A stretch of 64,000 nucleotides of DNA from NCBI GenBank assembly GCA_951640195.1, contig OX621164.1, forward strand, positions 43,098 to 107,097, read 5' to 3'. The position numbers were made by a program, and so were the translations under genes. This DNA is from Porpolomopsis calyptriformis. Taxonomy: Eukaryota; Basidiomycota; Agaricomycetes; Agaricales; Hygrophoraceae. Position 1 is the stretch's first letter. Each line of letters opens with the position of its first letter. Shown piece after piece: positions 23,801 through 35,501 of this stretch. The notes beneath the pieces were generated by a model. That model had not been told where the DNA came from and searched no databases. It was given only the letters and a program-made list of their open reading frames with translations.

Positions 23801-24892
23801 GATATAGACTAGGTTTTCAAGGGAGCATATGCTATTTGTCCATAAGTTCTTCAATGCTAGGAATAGCCAGAATCATTTGAAGTTGCTCAGTGATTGAGAG
23901 ATATGGATACCATAATAAAGGGATCCTTGACTTCCATGTTTTTCCAAACCAAGTCACATCCCATTCAAACAGGAAAGACTGACAGTGGAGGCACAAATCT
24001 GATATCACATCAGAAGGGTATACCTCCTTGCATGCAGGACACACCACAAGGGTATAGATAGGTGCTTCAAGGGAGAGTGTGCAATTCACTGAATACAAGG
24101 TCACTATAGGTGTTTCAATTTGTGGGTTCAAAAACAGAAGGATATATGCTAAAATTGCTAGCATGGTATGACATGCAACTCAGGGGACATGAAATTGCAG
24201 GTGGAGCCATGCTACAAGGATGTAGATGGCTTGCAGATAGGGGGGCTGAGATGACAAGTTAGGTATGGAGCCATAGTATGGGTAGGTAGTTTCAAATGGG
24301 TCCGGGTTGTCTTCATTGACATCTTGAACAGTTAAGATAGGTCTAATGCCTGCCTGGTTGAGATCAATAGGCTTATCCTCAGCAATCTCATCAGGGTCAT
24401 TATAAGGCTTATCCCTAGCATCATATTGGCATGCATCTTCCATCTGTATATAGATTATTGATATTTCTGTAGCTGAATCCATCAATATGGGGAGGAAATG
24501 GCAGTAGTCTAGCCTGAAGCAAAGCTTAAGCTAAATACAATGTTCAGAGAAGAAGAAAACATACCTGATGATAATAACCACTTGATTAGATGCTTTAGGT
24601 GTCTCCAATGTAAGGATCTAATCTGCTCCTGCTTGCAGTGAAACTGAGATCATACATGTCATGATCATGCAGATCTGGGGCTATAAAATCTCAACAAAAA
24701 GTGATAATAATAGATAGAGCAATAACTTACCTGGATCTGATGTTGCAAAAGTTTGAGGAAGGCTAACTGCCTGCTGGCTGCAAGGTACAACATGAAGGAG
24801 GCTACCTCCTCTAGCTATTCTAACTTGTAATAATGCCCATTCATGTGCTTGACCAAAGCACCCTTGCATGTGGAACACAAGCAAGCTGGCAT
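20870..24892 (-). pseudogene. Tnp2-family (CACTA/En-Spm-like) transposase, multi-exon, decayed
   Basis: The start chosen is ATG 24892, giving MPACLCSTCKGALVKHMNGH, the N-terminal Cys/His motif usual for these proteins. Later segments are PYLQAIYILVAWLHLQFHVP (about 24240-24180), VVCPACKEVYPSD (near 24040), IMPGPKE near 23450 and DKLAAHKLGGF near 23230. Next come PYFNLVHQIVIDLMYNLFL near 22900, matching the conserved D-x-MHNL block of Tnp2 transposases, and LHPDDPKNFLKLST near 22130. The C-terminal part fades near 20870. Introns are frequent and short. Stops (ATG-ATA style and CGA-to-TGA changes) and shifts interrupt it. The enzyme would cut and rejoin the ends of its own element. I could not locate terminal inverted repeats. 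Confidence 0.75.
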
Positions 24893-25669
24893 AGTGGGAA
24901 ATGCTGAGCTGAGAGGGAACAGATGGCCTACTGTGTGAATCACATGTGCTTGGACTTAGCATTTTTTTAGGACTTACTGCTTATACCGCATAGACTGGGA
25001 AGACTCAGGCTATGGGCAACCATGGCTATCTCGAAGGCAGCCATCAGGAAATGGAGGCCAAAATGATAATGTTTTATCTAGCAATATATAGTCCGCAAGT
25101 TTAAACAGATTTGCAATAATTCCAGATGTTCAGGTAAACCCAGATAAGAGACAATACAGTTTATTGAAACTACCAGCTACCACAGAATTACTGTCCCTGA
25201 TCACTGTGGCCAACACTGACATATTCACAGCAGGCTTGCGCAACATTGTCATCATTCATAACAATTCATCAGTCTGGCAATTGCCTTGCTGAAATATCAG
25301 AGTTGCAATAATCAGCAGTTTACCAATCCATGACAATGGTTGAACAAATTTCACCAGAACATTGATTCCCCACCTGTGCACATAGTTGCAATAAGATTTG
25401 AAAACAGAGGCACAAGATGGCATTTTTGATCAGATGATGCACCAAATCCTAGATGCTATAATCAACTACAAGTGCCAAACGATGATACCATTATAGTCTC
25501 CCCCCAACTAACAATAATCCCATATAAGTGCTTGTAAGTATTTGGGGATTTTCATGTATCTGGTGCAGCATGCATCTTAATTCTCAGATTCCAAAGATGA
25601 TTTATCTGGGCTGCTCGAAATGCAAAAGTCTTTTCAAGATTACTACTGGTAACCCATTTCTAGTAGTAT
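24893..25669. other. Unassigned sequence between the Tnp2-type gene and the DUF6698-type gene
   Basis: No coding segment I can support is present on either strand. The interval may hold the promoter of the Tnp2-type gene and the 3' end of the DUF6698-type gene. I looked for inverted repeats that might be transposon ends and found none that were convincing. Confidence 0.3.
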
Positions 25670-26995
25670 CTACATTGCCGAGTTGATTGCTGCTGCTGCT
25701 TTGAGGACTACTTGCCTCTCCTTGATCTGTGCTAGGGCACTGTGTTTGGTAATCATGGGTTTGGCAGATGAATGACTGGGGAAGATTTGACTGCTGAGAT
25801 GTAAGATGACAGAAACTAGAGAAAGAATATGGAGATCACTGGTTCCACCACAACAATAGATCACCAACCTCCTTTTGCTCATCAATATCACTGAACAGGT
25901 CCAATAAACTGTTATAAAATCTCTCAGAATCAGTGGCTATGTCTGTTCATGTGAACACAGGTGAGGAGGAAAGGGCAAATCGGACCTGTAGCAACAGATA
26001 GATGATGTGCTATAGTAACAAAACAATGAGTTGTTCTTACCTGAGTGGCAATATACGCAATGGAGGGCCCAGTCACCCATGTTACCATGTAGATGTGTGC
26101 ATTGCCCGATCGCGTTGCCTTAGGTTCTTTATCAACCAAACTCAGGGAGGTAAAAATGTGTTTGAATGCCTATATCCAGAAAAAGCATATGGTCAGCATC
26201 TAAGAATATTAGTGAAGTTGAGACTCACTACTACCAAAACTGAGCTATGGAACAAATGGTTCCATGGATCGTGGAGATCGTAGTTGAATCCCTGATATAA
26301 AAAGACTGGCCACTGATCTCCTGGCACTGTCAGCTTGCCAAGTCGGAGCTTGTCTTTGATCCTATGAGAGGATTAGCACAATCACATCAACTGATTCAGA
26401 GACCTACTCTCTATTGCTCCAATCTAGACCAGCAGGACATAAAAGAGCACCCATCCTTTCATGGTGAAACCTACAGTCTGTCTTGATATTGTGAGAAAGG
26501 GGGGGGGTTAAGAGATTGGTCCTGCAGCATAATCCAGTCAAGAATAGCACCCTTGAGGCTCTTGGTATCGTTGGATCAGGTGCTTGAAACCCCTTTCTGT
26601 ATCTAATAGCCAGTGAGAGCAATCAGTAAGGAAATGCTATAATTCTTGCCAGTTCTGTGATACGCATTATATCCTTATCACACCCATTCATGAGTCGTTC
26701 TTCGAGACCAGGGATCATACAGAGAAGTGCTTGGAAGACTGTATGCTCTTGCCACTCCCTGATGGAAAGCAATCAGCAGAGTAAATTCATACATCAAGTA
26801 GACATACTTGGCAGTAAAATATTCTTCAGGTTGATCTGCCAGCACACCAATGCGCAAGATCCCATTTGTGAGCAGGACATTGATATTACATAGGGCGTGC
26901 ACCATACATCCAAAGTGACGGCCATGGTGGCCCAGTGGATCCATCATGTAGCTTGCATAAAAGCTTCATATAATGATTTTGGAACAGAAATGCAT
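25670..26995 (-). pseudogene. DUF6698-type protein, decayed
   Basis: Exons in order on the - strand: SYMMDPLGHHGRHFG and ALCNINVLLTNGILRIG (about 26965-26810); ERLMNGCDKDIMRI (about 26730-26660); LKGAILDW and SLNPPLSHNIKTD, then GALLCPAGLDWSN (about 26570-26410); PGDQWPVFLYQGFNYD and DPWNHLFHSSVLV (about 26330-26230); KEPKATRSGNAHIY and TGPSIAYIATQ (about 26160-26040); a TDSERFYNSLLDL segment; and IFPSHSSAKP to the stop at 25670. This order and these blocks match what I recall of DUF6698 proteins in agaricomycetes, whose function is unknown. Broken codons include CGA-type stops. Its place beside transposase genes suggests it travels with, or was captured by, the mobile elements here. Confidence 0.65.
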
Positions 26996-27000
26996 TACTC

Positions 27001-27591
27001 ATGGTTTTTTCTGAGGGCCAAGCTGTAGGGGGTCATCTTTTTTGTGGCAATTGGGCATGGGTGAATTCTTGGAGTTGCTCGTCATAGGTAAAAAATGAAA
27101 TTGCGGTCTACAAGGAGTTAACTATCTTTATAGGTTGCACCGAGAAGCTGAATAAGGAAACTATGAAGACCAGCTGGCAAGCCGCTCATAAGGCTAGCAT
27201 GTTAGCCAGTTGGCATTAATCTGGCTAGCCATTGACATCGAGCCATCATTTCTCAGGGTAGCCAATTGACTTTAGGCCAGCTGGTTTGCTGGCATGGAGA
27301 AGCTACTAGTTTCATCAGTACCACCATCAAGGTGGATAGACTGTGCTGATAGTTCAGCAGAATAGAGGGAGGCACACTATACATTATATTTGAGAGGCGA
27401 CTCACCTTGCCCTAGTTATAAATCACTATCCTTAGGACTTGGTATAATTGATTCTGAAGCATGCCACCACAGACTCTGTCTGTACAACCCAGTGCACTTA
27501 TCAAAATGCAATCGTGTATATGCCAGCTTGAAATGACCAAGAATGCTGTCTTAGGATATGACTATCGTGAAAGGCAACTTGCCATCTGGTT
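27001..27591. other. Non-coding stretch with a cluster of CCAGCTGG/TAGCCAG-like motifs
   Basis: No gene is supported. Between about 27168 and 27295 a short motif recurs in both orientations: ACCAGCTGGCAAGCC, TTAGCCAGTTGGCATT, CTGGCTAGCCATTG, GTAGCCAATTGACT, GGCCAGCTGGTTTGCTGGC. It may be a small decayed repeat or a foldback remnant. Confidence 0.3.
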
Positions 27592-28470
27592 TTGGTACAT
27601 CCAGCGTGTGCATATATCTCATGCTGTCTGACTCGAGGATGTGGTCCAAACAGGCCAGTGAAGGAGAGTGGTGAGTGGGTAGGTCCCTCAGAACTCATTG
27701 CTCACCATGCATCACATCAATGTTCAGGACCTTGTTGCCTCTGTCCTGTGATGTCAACACAATCCAAGGCTGATAATATCACCAAAGAGGCTGCTATCTT
27801 GCGAGTTACAAAAGGAATACTTGCAAGCGAATATATCACAGTGTGTAGCACCAGAGAATGTCAATATCTTGGTAAGCCTGAGTGTTTTTTCTTTTTTTGT
27901 GTTGTCAAACTGACCATGCATATCAGTGCTCATGGAGCATATCTACAGTCAGATGGGGGTACCAATCAAATATTATCCACCTCAAGGTCTGTCTATGCCC
28001 TTGACCAGTTGTCAGTGCATCAATTTTTGATTATCGGCCATTCAAAAGATTCAGAAGGACCTGCTCCTCTGGCAATGGTTGCCATGATCGAATCAAAAAT
28101 TGAAGAGATCTTCCTGGCCACCCTCCCAGCCACTGAGTCCATACCTCACAGTGAGTAGTATTAGGGTTCATTGACCATGATATTAAGACTGACCCTGTCT
28201 TCCTGCAGAACACAAAAGAGAATACAAAAAGCCACTCACTGAAGAGATTAACTCCACCAGCCATCAGGGCTGCATCACAGAAGACTATACTTTCAACCAG
28301 CTCTGGAAACTCGATGACATATTATATCCAGGATTGAGCGAAGCGCAGCTCAATAATCTATTGTACCAATGTGCCTAGTGTTGCTTGTTTATGACAGCAA
28401 GAGCACTTGAGACTCACAAATGCGGACAATGGAGAGTTAACACAACTCCAGATCAGGACTTGATGAATTA
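27592..28470 (+). pseudogene. Unrecognised decayed gene with C-terminal Cys/His motif
   Basis: A + strand frame (27592-28158) reads through Cys-rich sequence and includes a likely intron (GTAAGC near 27871 to CAG near 27926). It continues as EHKREYKKPLTEEINSTSHQG and LWKLDDILYPGLSEAQLNNL to about 28370. It ends with C-x-C-C then MTARALETHKC, which resembles a small zinc-binding motif. TAG at about 28377 interrupts it. I do not recognise the family. The opposite strand carries an open frame here (28264-28031) that looks like a shadow. Confidence 0.35.
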
Positions 28471-28732
28471 GATGTGTAGATTTGTTCATTAGAAGTTATA
28501 CATGATGCTGTGCCCCAAAATAATATTTCATACTCATTGAACAAGTTCAGGGTAGAACGGGACCAGGGCATCTTCCAAGATTGAATCTAGACTCATTGTT
28601 ACATCTCAAGAAAGAAGAAAGAATGGCCACACTGCTAATCGGTACAACATGTAAATAATATTATCAAACTACAACAATCGCAGAAAAAAACAGGATGATG
28701 GCAATGATACAGTGTTCAGACAGATCTTCATA
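28471..28732. other. Short intergenic stretch
   Basis: AT-rich sequence with no coding segment or repeat I could support. It separates the unrecognised + strand fragment from the end of the coiled-coil gene interrupted by element D, so it would hold both 3' ends. Confidence 0.3.
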
Positions 28733-29081
28733 TTAAATAGCCGCGCATGCTCTTTCGACCTCCGCAAAAGCCTGTATCACTTGTATCCCCTACACAACTT
28801 CATCCACGTCCCAGCAGGCTTGTGTAAAATCTTGCTGGTACATTTCCAACTGCTTCAAACAATGCTGGACTCTTAGTTGCACCACTTGGCACTTGGCAAT
28901 ACATTCCTCTCAAGCAGCAACTGCAAGCTGCAGAAGATTTGAAGGCTTGGCAACCGCTAAAGTGCATGTGCATGTTGAGCAACAAACCACAGTTACCTTC
29001 AAGTTGAATAAAATAAGATTTTTTTAAAACTTATACTAGTTGTAACCTACCAGTTCAGTGGGATGAAGCATTGGAGGGGGA
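28733..29081 (-). pseudogene. Small coiled-coil gene, 3' part, interrupted by element D
   Basis: The exon edge at 29081-29051 continues the first exon from 35913. A 54-bp intron follows (28997-29050, GTAGGT...AAG). The second exon (28996-28733) encodes a Cys-rich stretch and then a helix such as EECIAKCQVVQLRVQHCL and KQLEMYQQDFTQ, ending ERACAAI before TAA 28735-28733. Two internal stops (TGA after AVAA, TAG after DEVV) sit where CGA and CAG are likely ancestors. The full protein would be about 126 residues. I do not recognise it. Confidence 0.5.
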
Positions 29082-29492
29082 TGTCACAGACATAAATTTT
29101 CTCTTTCCCTCTATGTTAGTTATTGTAGCTTAGTCAGATCTGTCTTATCTTTGCTTGGGATTCCCCACAGTTTCATCATGGGACTTACCATGGCCTTATC
29201 TTTTTCATCTATCCTAGATAGGACACTTTTCATTTCTGACAATTATGTTTCATCTCTTCACATGCTCCAAGTCTTCTATCATGCTTATCTTTACTCGTCG
29301 CATGTATTCCTCATGTAAACACTGACTCATCCACAGTAGCATAGTCAGTATATAAACTCCTAGTTAGTCATACTCAGACCTTAAGTCTGATTCCTTGTTA
29401 GACACCCAATAACTAGGACTTGAGACATTATCATTGTCTTGGGACAGAGCACTCTGAAGTAAAACTATCTCGGCAACAACCAGTTTATAACA
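29082..29492 (+). repeat. Element D 5' LTR, 411 bp
   Basis: It begins TGTCACAGACATAAATTTTC and ends CAGTTTATAACA. A TATATAAAC box lies at about 29350-29358. The left target copy GGGGA is at 29077-29081. The internal sequence that follows (AGAATCAGACTTCC) should contain the primer-binding site, which I cannot assign to a tRNA. Confidence 0.93.
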
Positions 29493-29499
29493 AGAATCA

Positions 29500-30900
29500 G
29501 ACTTCCTTCTTGCTCTCTCCCCTCTACTTGATCCACCCTTGCTTTCACACTGGATGATGACGACGAGGACCTTTATAATCCCTCTGAGCAGAACCCTCTT
29601 TCTCAATCGCTTTACTCACAAACTCAACTCTTCCCAGATCCAAATGAGGAAGCTAGTCAAGCTCCCCCTTTACCAAGTATCTCACAAACTCTAGGAAGAA
29701 CCTGAAGTGAAACGACTTGTTTACTCACTGCCACCCAGTCACAACATCCCATCACTCCCCCTACTGTTAGGTATCAACCCTTCCCATTCCAACAACCTAC
29801 TCGACCCTCTTCACCTTTAACAACACCTTCACCTTCACCATTACCTGATCCAATGGGTTCTTGCGCTAACCCCCCTGTCCCCAACCTTAACAAGATTCTC
29901 ACAGTTATGAATGACTTGCAGAGGGAAATGGCCAACCTTCAGGCTTTGAATGCACAACAGGTGACAGAGATTCAGAATCTCAATCAACAACTTGCTGCCC
30001 AAGCTCAGCCTCAGCCCCCACTGCAACCCCAACCTCAACCTCCTGCTGCTCCCACCATCAAGATAAAGATGGCCAAGCTAGATGAATTCACTGGTCGACA
30101 GCAGGACATCAACAAATTTATTAACAGCTGCGAATTGTACTTTATGGGAAAACCCTACCATGACGAACACAAGATCCCCTTCACCCTTTCTTTCATGAAG
30201 GGTACAATGGCCCAAACCTGGTCCAAAAAGGAGACCAATGAGATGAGAGCCGTCAACTGGACTGGCCCAACTGCCACTTGGGCCGCATTTGTGGCTCAAT
30301 TCTGATCAACATTTGAAGGAATCAACAGACAGTCTCGTGCTTGTAACAACATCAAGAATCTCTGCCAGGGAAGGAAGAAGATAGAAGATTACAACCTGCG
30401 CTTCAGTGCTTTACAGGTTGATACTGGTTTCAATGACACCACCCTCATTGATCTTTACCAAGCTGGACTCGATTCCGAGTTCATAGAATTTGTTTACCAA
30501 CTCCCCACTGTCCCTGCCACACTTCAAGAATGGAAGGGTGCCACGACACATTACCAACACCAAAAGGACATTCTCGCCTCACAGAAACAGTCCTCCATGT
30601 CCCAACCCCAATACTCCAACCCCTTTCCTACCTGAGGATCATCTGTGGCTACAACGACGACCTGTCAAACATCAGCAGCCCCCACCGTCAAAAGAGAAGA
30701 GTCTTCCTCTTCTGCCCTCACGATCCTGTATAGAAACTGCTACTCCTGCAGCCAACTAGGGCACTTTGTGAATGCCTACCCAAACTGTGTCGCTGGTGAT
30801 GTGAAGAATTTACCTGATACCTCTTCCTCATGTCAAGGAGGATACTATCGAGGTAGAGGAGGTTACCAAGGATGAGGATGAGGATGAGGCTGTGACGTAC
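29500..30900 (+). pseudogene. Element D gag (coiled coil, capsid-like core, CCHC-like knuckle, RGG tail)
   Basis: The frame opens near 29,500-29,550 (LDDDDEDLYNPSEQNPL). It continues past a TGA near 29706 into MGSCANPPVPNLNKI (29853) and a coiled coil (EMANLQALNAQQVTEIQNL). The capsid-like core has KLDEFTGRQQDINKFI, YFMGKPY, KGTMAQTWSKKE, and after TGA 30303 FEGINRQSRACNN and QEWKGATTHYQHQKD. The knuckle near 30740-30790 reads NCYSCSQLGHFVNAYPNC: the last Cys of CCHC is Tyr (a G-to-A change), although a Cys follows three residues later. The tail is GYYRGRGGYQG followed by three TGA codons alternating with Gly, clearly former CGA in an RGG repeat. Confidence 0.8.
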
Positions 30901-33900
30901 ATATCATTACCGCTGAGCCCAATGTGGAGAATATCAGCTCACCCGCTACACTGGCAACAAGTGAAACTCCATCGGATATGGTGAAATGTGGTATATGCAA
31001 TTGGTCAGATGATTGAAAGAAGAGGCTGGCAATGGACTTGAAGTCCCAGGGTTTTTGAAAGGTTCGGACAATTTGCCCAACATTATGGACCATACCACTC
31101 GATGTACTATTACCCCATGCAATCTATTTCGAATTCTTGGTGCTATCGAAAAGGGCAATTCTGGACTCACAATGGACATTTGGATCAAAGCTTCAGACAC
31201 TGGCCGACGTGTCCCTGCCATGTGTCTTATTGATAGTAGAGCTTCTGGAAACTTTATGGACAAGACTTTCGCAACTTGTCACGAACTTACTCTTCAGGAT
31301 TTGGAAACCCCAATCCCCATACGGAATGCCGATGGGTCAGAGAACCGAGGAGGCCTGATTGTTTTTGACACAGATGTCTGGATAGAAGCTCCAGGTGGAC
31401 ACACCAAAAGGATCCATTTGGAAGTGACTGACCTCAGATCCAAGATTGATATTATCCTTGGCTACCCATGGCTTAAAGCCTAAAACCCTAGTATCGATTG
31501 GGAGAAGTCAACACTGGCTCTCAGAGGCAAAGAGACTTCTCATTGGTATTGTAGTGGTGAGGCAGAGTCCTCTGTGGTAGAATCAGTCTTGCTGGCAATT
31601 ACAAGTATTTCAAAATTGGATGAATCTCAAGCTAGCACAGTGGAGGAAGATATGCGAAAGTTTGTACCGGAGGTCTATTGGAAAGACTATGCTAGTGTCT
31701 TTGCCAAGGAGTCCTTCAATTGCCTTCCACCTCATTCCGAGTTCGATCATGTCATTGACCTCAAAGATAACTTCATACCCCAAAATGACGTGACTTATCC
31801 AATGTCCCCTTGAGAGATAGAATTCCTAGTGAAGTTTTTAGAAGAAAACGTGGCCACTGGATGAATATTCAAAGGATCTTCACCTCAAGCTGCCCCCTTC
31901 TTCCTAGGAAAGAAAGCTGAGGAAATCAATGTGAAAGGACAAGATGCTGGATATAGACCAATCGAAGACTACCACTATCTGAACCACTTTACCATTCCTG
32001 ACTGATATCCCCTACCACTCTTACATCAAATCATTCAACAACCAAAGTTGCAATCTGCTGCCCTATTCACAGTTGTGGATATCCGATGGGGATTCAACAA
32101 TATTCGAATCAAAGAAGGCAATGAATGGAAAGCTGCTTTCAACACAGTCAAGGGACTCTTCATTCCAAGAGTGATGTTCTTTGGTCTGCGAAATTCTCCA
32201 GCTACATTCCAATGGATGATCAATATGTGATTTGCTGAAGTGCTAAAAACAGGCTGTGTTTTTATCTATATCAACAACATTCTCATCTGCAGAGATGATC
32301 TAGAAGAACTGCATTATTGGACATTCAAAACCCTTGATATCATGAAGAAGAACAAACTCTCCTGTAAACCCATTAAATGCCAATTCGAGAAGGAAGAGGT
32401 GATCTATCTGGGAATGACTTTGACGAAAGGTTATATTGGAACCAATCCCAAGAAGATCAAAGCCATAGTCAAATGGCCTGAGCCTCGAACCATTAAACAA
32501 CTTCAATCCTTCCTTGGAAGTGCGAATTTCTAGAGAAAATACATCAAGGACTTCTCAAAGATCACCCAACCACTTAACCAGTTACTCCGTAAAGATACCA
32601 TATGGGAATGGACCCCCGAACAACAACACGCCTTTGATCAATTAAAGTACTCCCTCACGAATGCCCCAGTCCTCAAAGTACTGGACCAAGACCTACCATA
32701 CTGCTTGGAGACTGACACCTCTGGATTTGCCCTAGGAGGTATATTGTCTCAGCTACATGGAGACGATTGGAAACCTGTAGGCTTTCATTCAAGATCTTTA
32801 ACCCCTGCTGAAAAGAAATATCCAACTCACAATGCTGAGCTTTTAGCGATAATGGATTGTCTCAAAACATGGTGACATCTTTTGGAAGGTTCGCGACACA
32901 ACCTTCTGATTTGTACCAACAGTCTTGCTCTCAAATATTTCAGTATTGCTTGCATACTATTTGGACGACATGCTCATTGGTCAGAGATTCTGTCAAGATA
33001 TGAGTACAAAATTGAATACGTCCCAGGGAGGAAGAATAAAGCTGATGGATTGTCCAGGTGTCCAGACTATTTCAACAAAGGTAAAGGCAAGGTGGAAAAT
33101 GAGATTTTAATCGTGGAAGACCACTCGATCAATTTAATCATCAAACTGTTAAAACCGGACTTTTTTGCAAGACTATGCTTCAAGCTACCAATACCAGACA
33201 AGATCTCACAGAAAATAGAGGATGCCTCATTGTTTTGGGACTAAGTTGATGGGTTGGTTCATGATGTTGAAGGTCAAATTGTGGTGCCAGAGGAAGTATC
33301 TTTGCGCACAGACATAATACAACTGTCCCATGCCTACCCCCATGCTGGACACCCTGGCATTGAGAAGACGAAGGAGCTGGTGCTCCAAAACTTTGTTTGG
33401 GATGGCGTCTCCCAAGACGTTATCAACTACGTACAGTCCTGCCCTGCTTGTCAACAAAATAAGAACTACCCCTCAAAGCTGACAGGACTCCTACAACCGA
33501 TACCCCCTGCTACCAAACCATGGACTGAGATAACCATCGATCTCATTGTTTAGTTACCTGACTCATTTGGATATGACGCTGTGATGGTAGTCATCAATCA
33601 CTTTACAAAATGTGCCCACTTTATTCTGACAACTTCCAATCTCTCATCAGAAGGCGCTACCCAACTCTTCCATGATCACATCTGGAAACATCATGGATGG
33701 CCAAAGAAGATCATTTCCAATCATGGAGTTCAATTCGCATCAAAATTCACTGAAGCCCTTAATAAACTTTTAGGAACCATCTCTGGGCTGTCTACTGCTT
33801 ATCACCCCAAAACCGATGGTTAGACTGAACGAATGAATCAAGAACTTGAAGTCTACCTATGGTTCTATACCAACTTCATGCAGGACAACTGGTCCAAATG

Positions 33901-34590
33901 GCTAGCTTCTGCCGAATTTGCTTATAACAATCGACAACATTCTGCCACTTCACAATTACCCTTCTATCTAGAGTATGGCCATCACCCTCATTTGCTGATC
34001 ATTATCAAATCCCCAAGTAATGTCCCCACAGCAAACACCTTCCATGAACATCTCACGCATGCTCAGAAGAATGCTGGTGAATCACTATCACACACTGCAG
34101 AACCAATGAAGAAATATGCCAATCGAAAACGGAAACTCTCTCCCTCCTTCAAAATTGGAGATTTGGTTTGGTTAGATACCAAGAATATCAAGATGACTCG
34201 ACCTGCCAAGAAGCTGGATAACCGAAGAACTGGACTGTTCAAGATCCTGAAACAAGTGTCAGATCTTGCATATCTTATTGATATCCCTGGAACTTGGAAA
34301 CTCCACCCAGTCTTTCATGTATCACTCCTGAGACCTAATGTCAAAAATAAGTCACTCCACCCTGATGTCACTGATATATCTCAACCTCCTCCAGATTTAA
34401 TTGAGAACGAAGAAGAATATGAGGTTGAATCCATTCTTCAACACTCTGGAGCTAGATGCTGATGAAAATATTTGGTCAAATGGAAAGGTTATCCGATCGA
34501 AGAAGCCACTTGGGAAGAACGATTGAATGTCTTACAACATGCCAAGGAAATTGTAAAGACTTATGAAGACTCAATTCAAATGGCAACTTA
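30900..34590 (+). pseudogene. Element D pol (protease, RT, RNase H, integrase, chromodomain)
   Basis: Pol is in another frame from gag. Protease has CLIDSRASGNFMD (31224-31262; DSR for DSG). RT runs from VTYPMSP through YRPIEDYHYLN, PLPLLHQI, FFGLRNSPATFQ and VFIYINNIL (YINN at 32267-32278). RNase H has LETDTSGFALGGIL and PTHNAELLAIMD. The integrase zinc site is HAYPHAGHPG with SCPACQQNK; the core has TIDLIV, VVINHFTKCAHF and ISNHGVQFASKF. The C-terminal part includes GDLVWLDTKNI and HPVFHVSLLRP. The chromodomain near 34420-34560 has KYLVKWKGYPIEEATWE. About ten stops interrupt it, mostly CGA to TGA or CAG to TAG. Several catalytic Asp are Asn (RT; the second integrase Asp in VINHF). Confidence 0.88.
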
Positions 34591-34735
34591 ACTTATTTGT
34601 CATCATTCCAGCTGTCCATTTTTAATTCTATTCTTAGATCCAAGAGGCACTTATAAACTCAGAGTCATTGATACGATTCCATCCAATCTTTTACCCACCT
34701 TCAACAAATACTCTAACTACTAAACTCACTCGAAG

Positions 34736-35467
34736 ATGCCCACCACTCAATCTCCCTCCCCTCAAGTCGCCATCCAACGTGCTGGACGAATCCCCTCGTC
34801 CGCCATCTGTTCCCCTACCCCCAGTCCCTCTACTGCCATGTCCTCTTCTCGATAACTACATCGACAGGCTTGCGCCCATGCAGAAGACTTCTTCAAGGAT
34901 ACTCGAACTCCTCCCCCTGAAGATCCTGCTGTCACCATCTCTCATCTCATGGTTCACAGTAACAGCATTAGCAACTGGAACTGAGAACTTCATGAAGAGT
35001 GTGACACCCTGCAAGCTGAGAATAAATTGTTACAAAAAAGCATCGGATTTTGGAAAGACTGTTGGGACAACAGTGAGCTCAAGCTTTGGGAGCTCCAACA
35101 ACAAAAGAAGCAAATGTGGGTAGACTACTATAATGTCACCACCTGTGCCATCATCATCAAACTCATGGAAGACAGCTATCGAGCCGAACAGCTCTCCAGA
35201 GAAGATTTCCTTCAAGCTCAGCAAGACCTCGCGATGATGGAAACGTTAATCAAGTATGGGAGATCAGTCGAATACCCAATCGACCTTGATTTAGAGTACC
35301 TGGACGATAATGACGACATCACGACAGTCCAAGCCCCTTCCCCCATCGGAGCGGCCTCAGAAGCCAACCCTGTTGCTTCCCTCTTAGTGGTTGTTGAGGC
35401 CCCTGCCACTGAGGAAATCCAGACCCAGGCCTCAAAGAACGAAACAACTGACAGCACCCAAGTTTGA
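34736..35467 (+). pseudogene. Element D third ORF between chromodomain and 3' LTR
   Basis: A + strand frame of 244 codons begins MPTTQSPSPQVAIQRAGRI and ends TTDSTQV before TGA 35465-35467, just short of the 3' LTR. The N-terminus is Pro/Ser/Thr-rich. The middle is a coiled coil (ECDTLQAENKLLQKSIGFW, WELQQQKKQMWVDYYN). The end is acidic and then Ala/Thr-rich. Two stops, TAA after SSR and TGA after NWN, match former CAA and CGA. This is the position of env in retroviruses and of accessory ORFs in some plant and fungal elements. There is no signal peptide or membrane segment, so it is not env-like. The function is unknown. Confidence 0.6.
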
Positions 35468-35501
35468 AATTCAGGTCGAATTTCCCAAAAGGCAAGGTGT
35501 A

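Noticed and set aside
28800..28985. Cys-rich - strand frame (CSCCLRGMYC) considered as a zinc cluster
   Set aside because: It is a shifted frame of the second exon of the gene interrupted by element D; the phase fixed by the intron gives a coiled coil instead.
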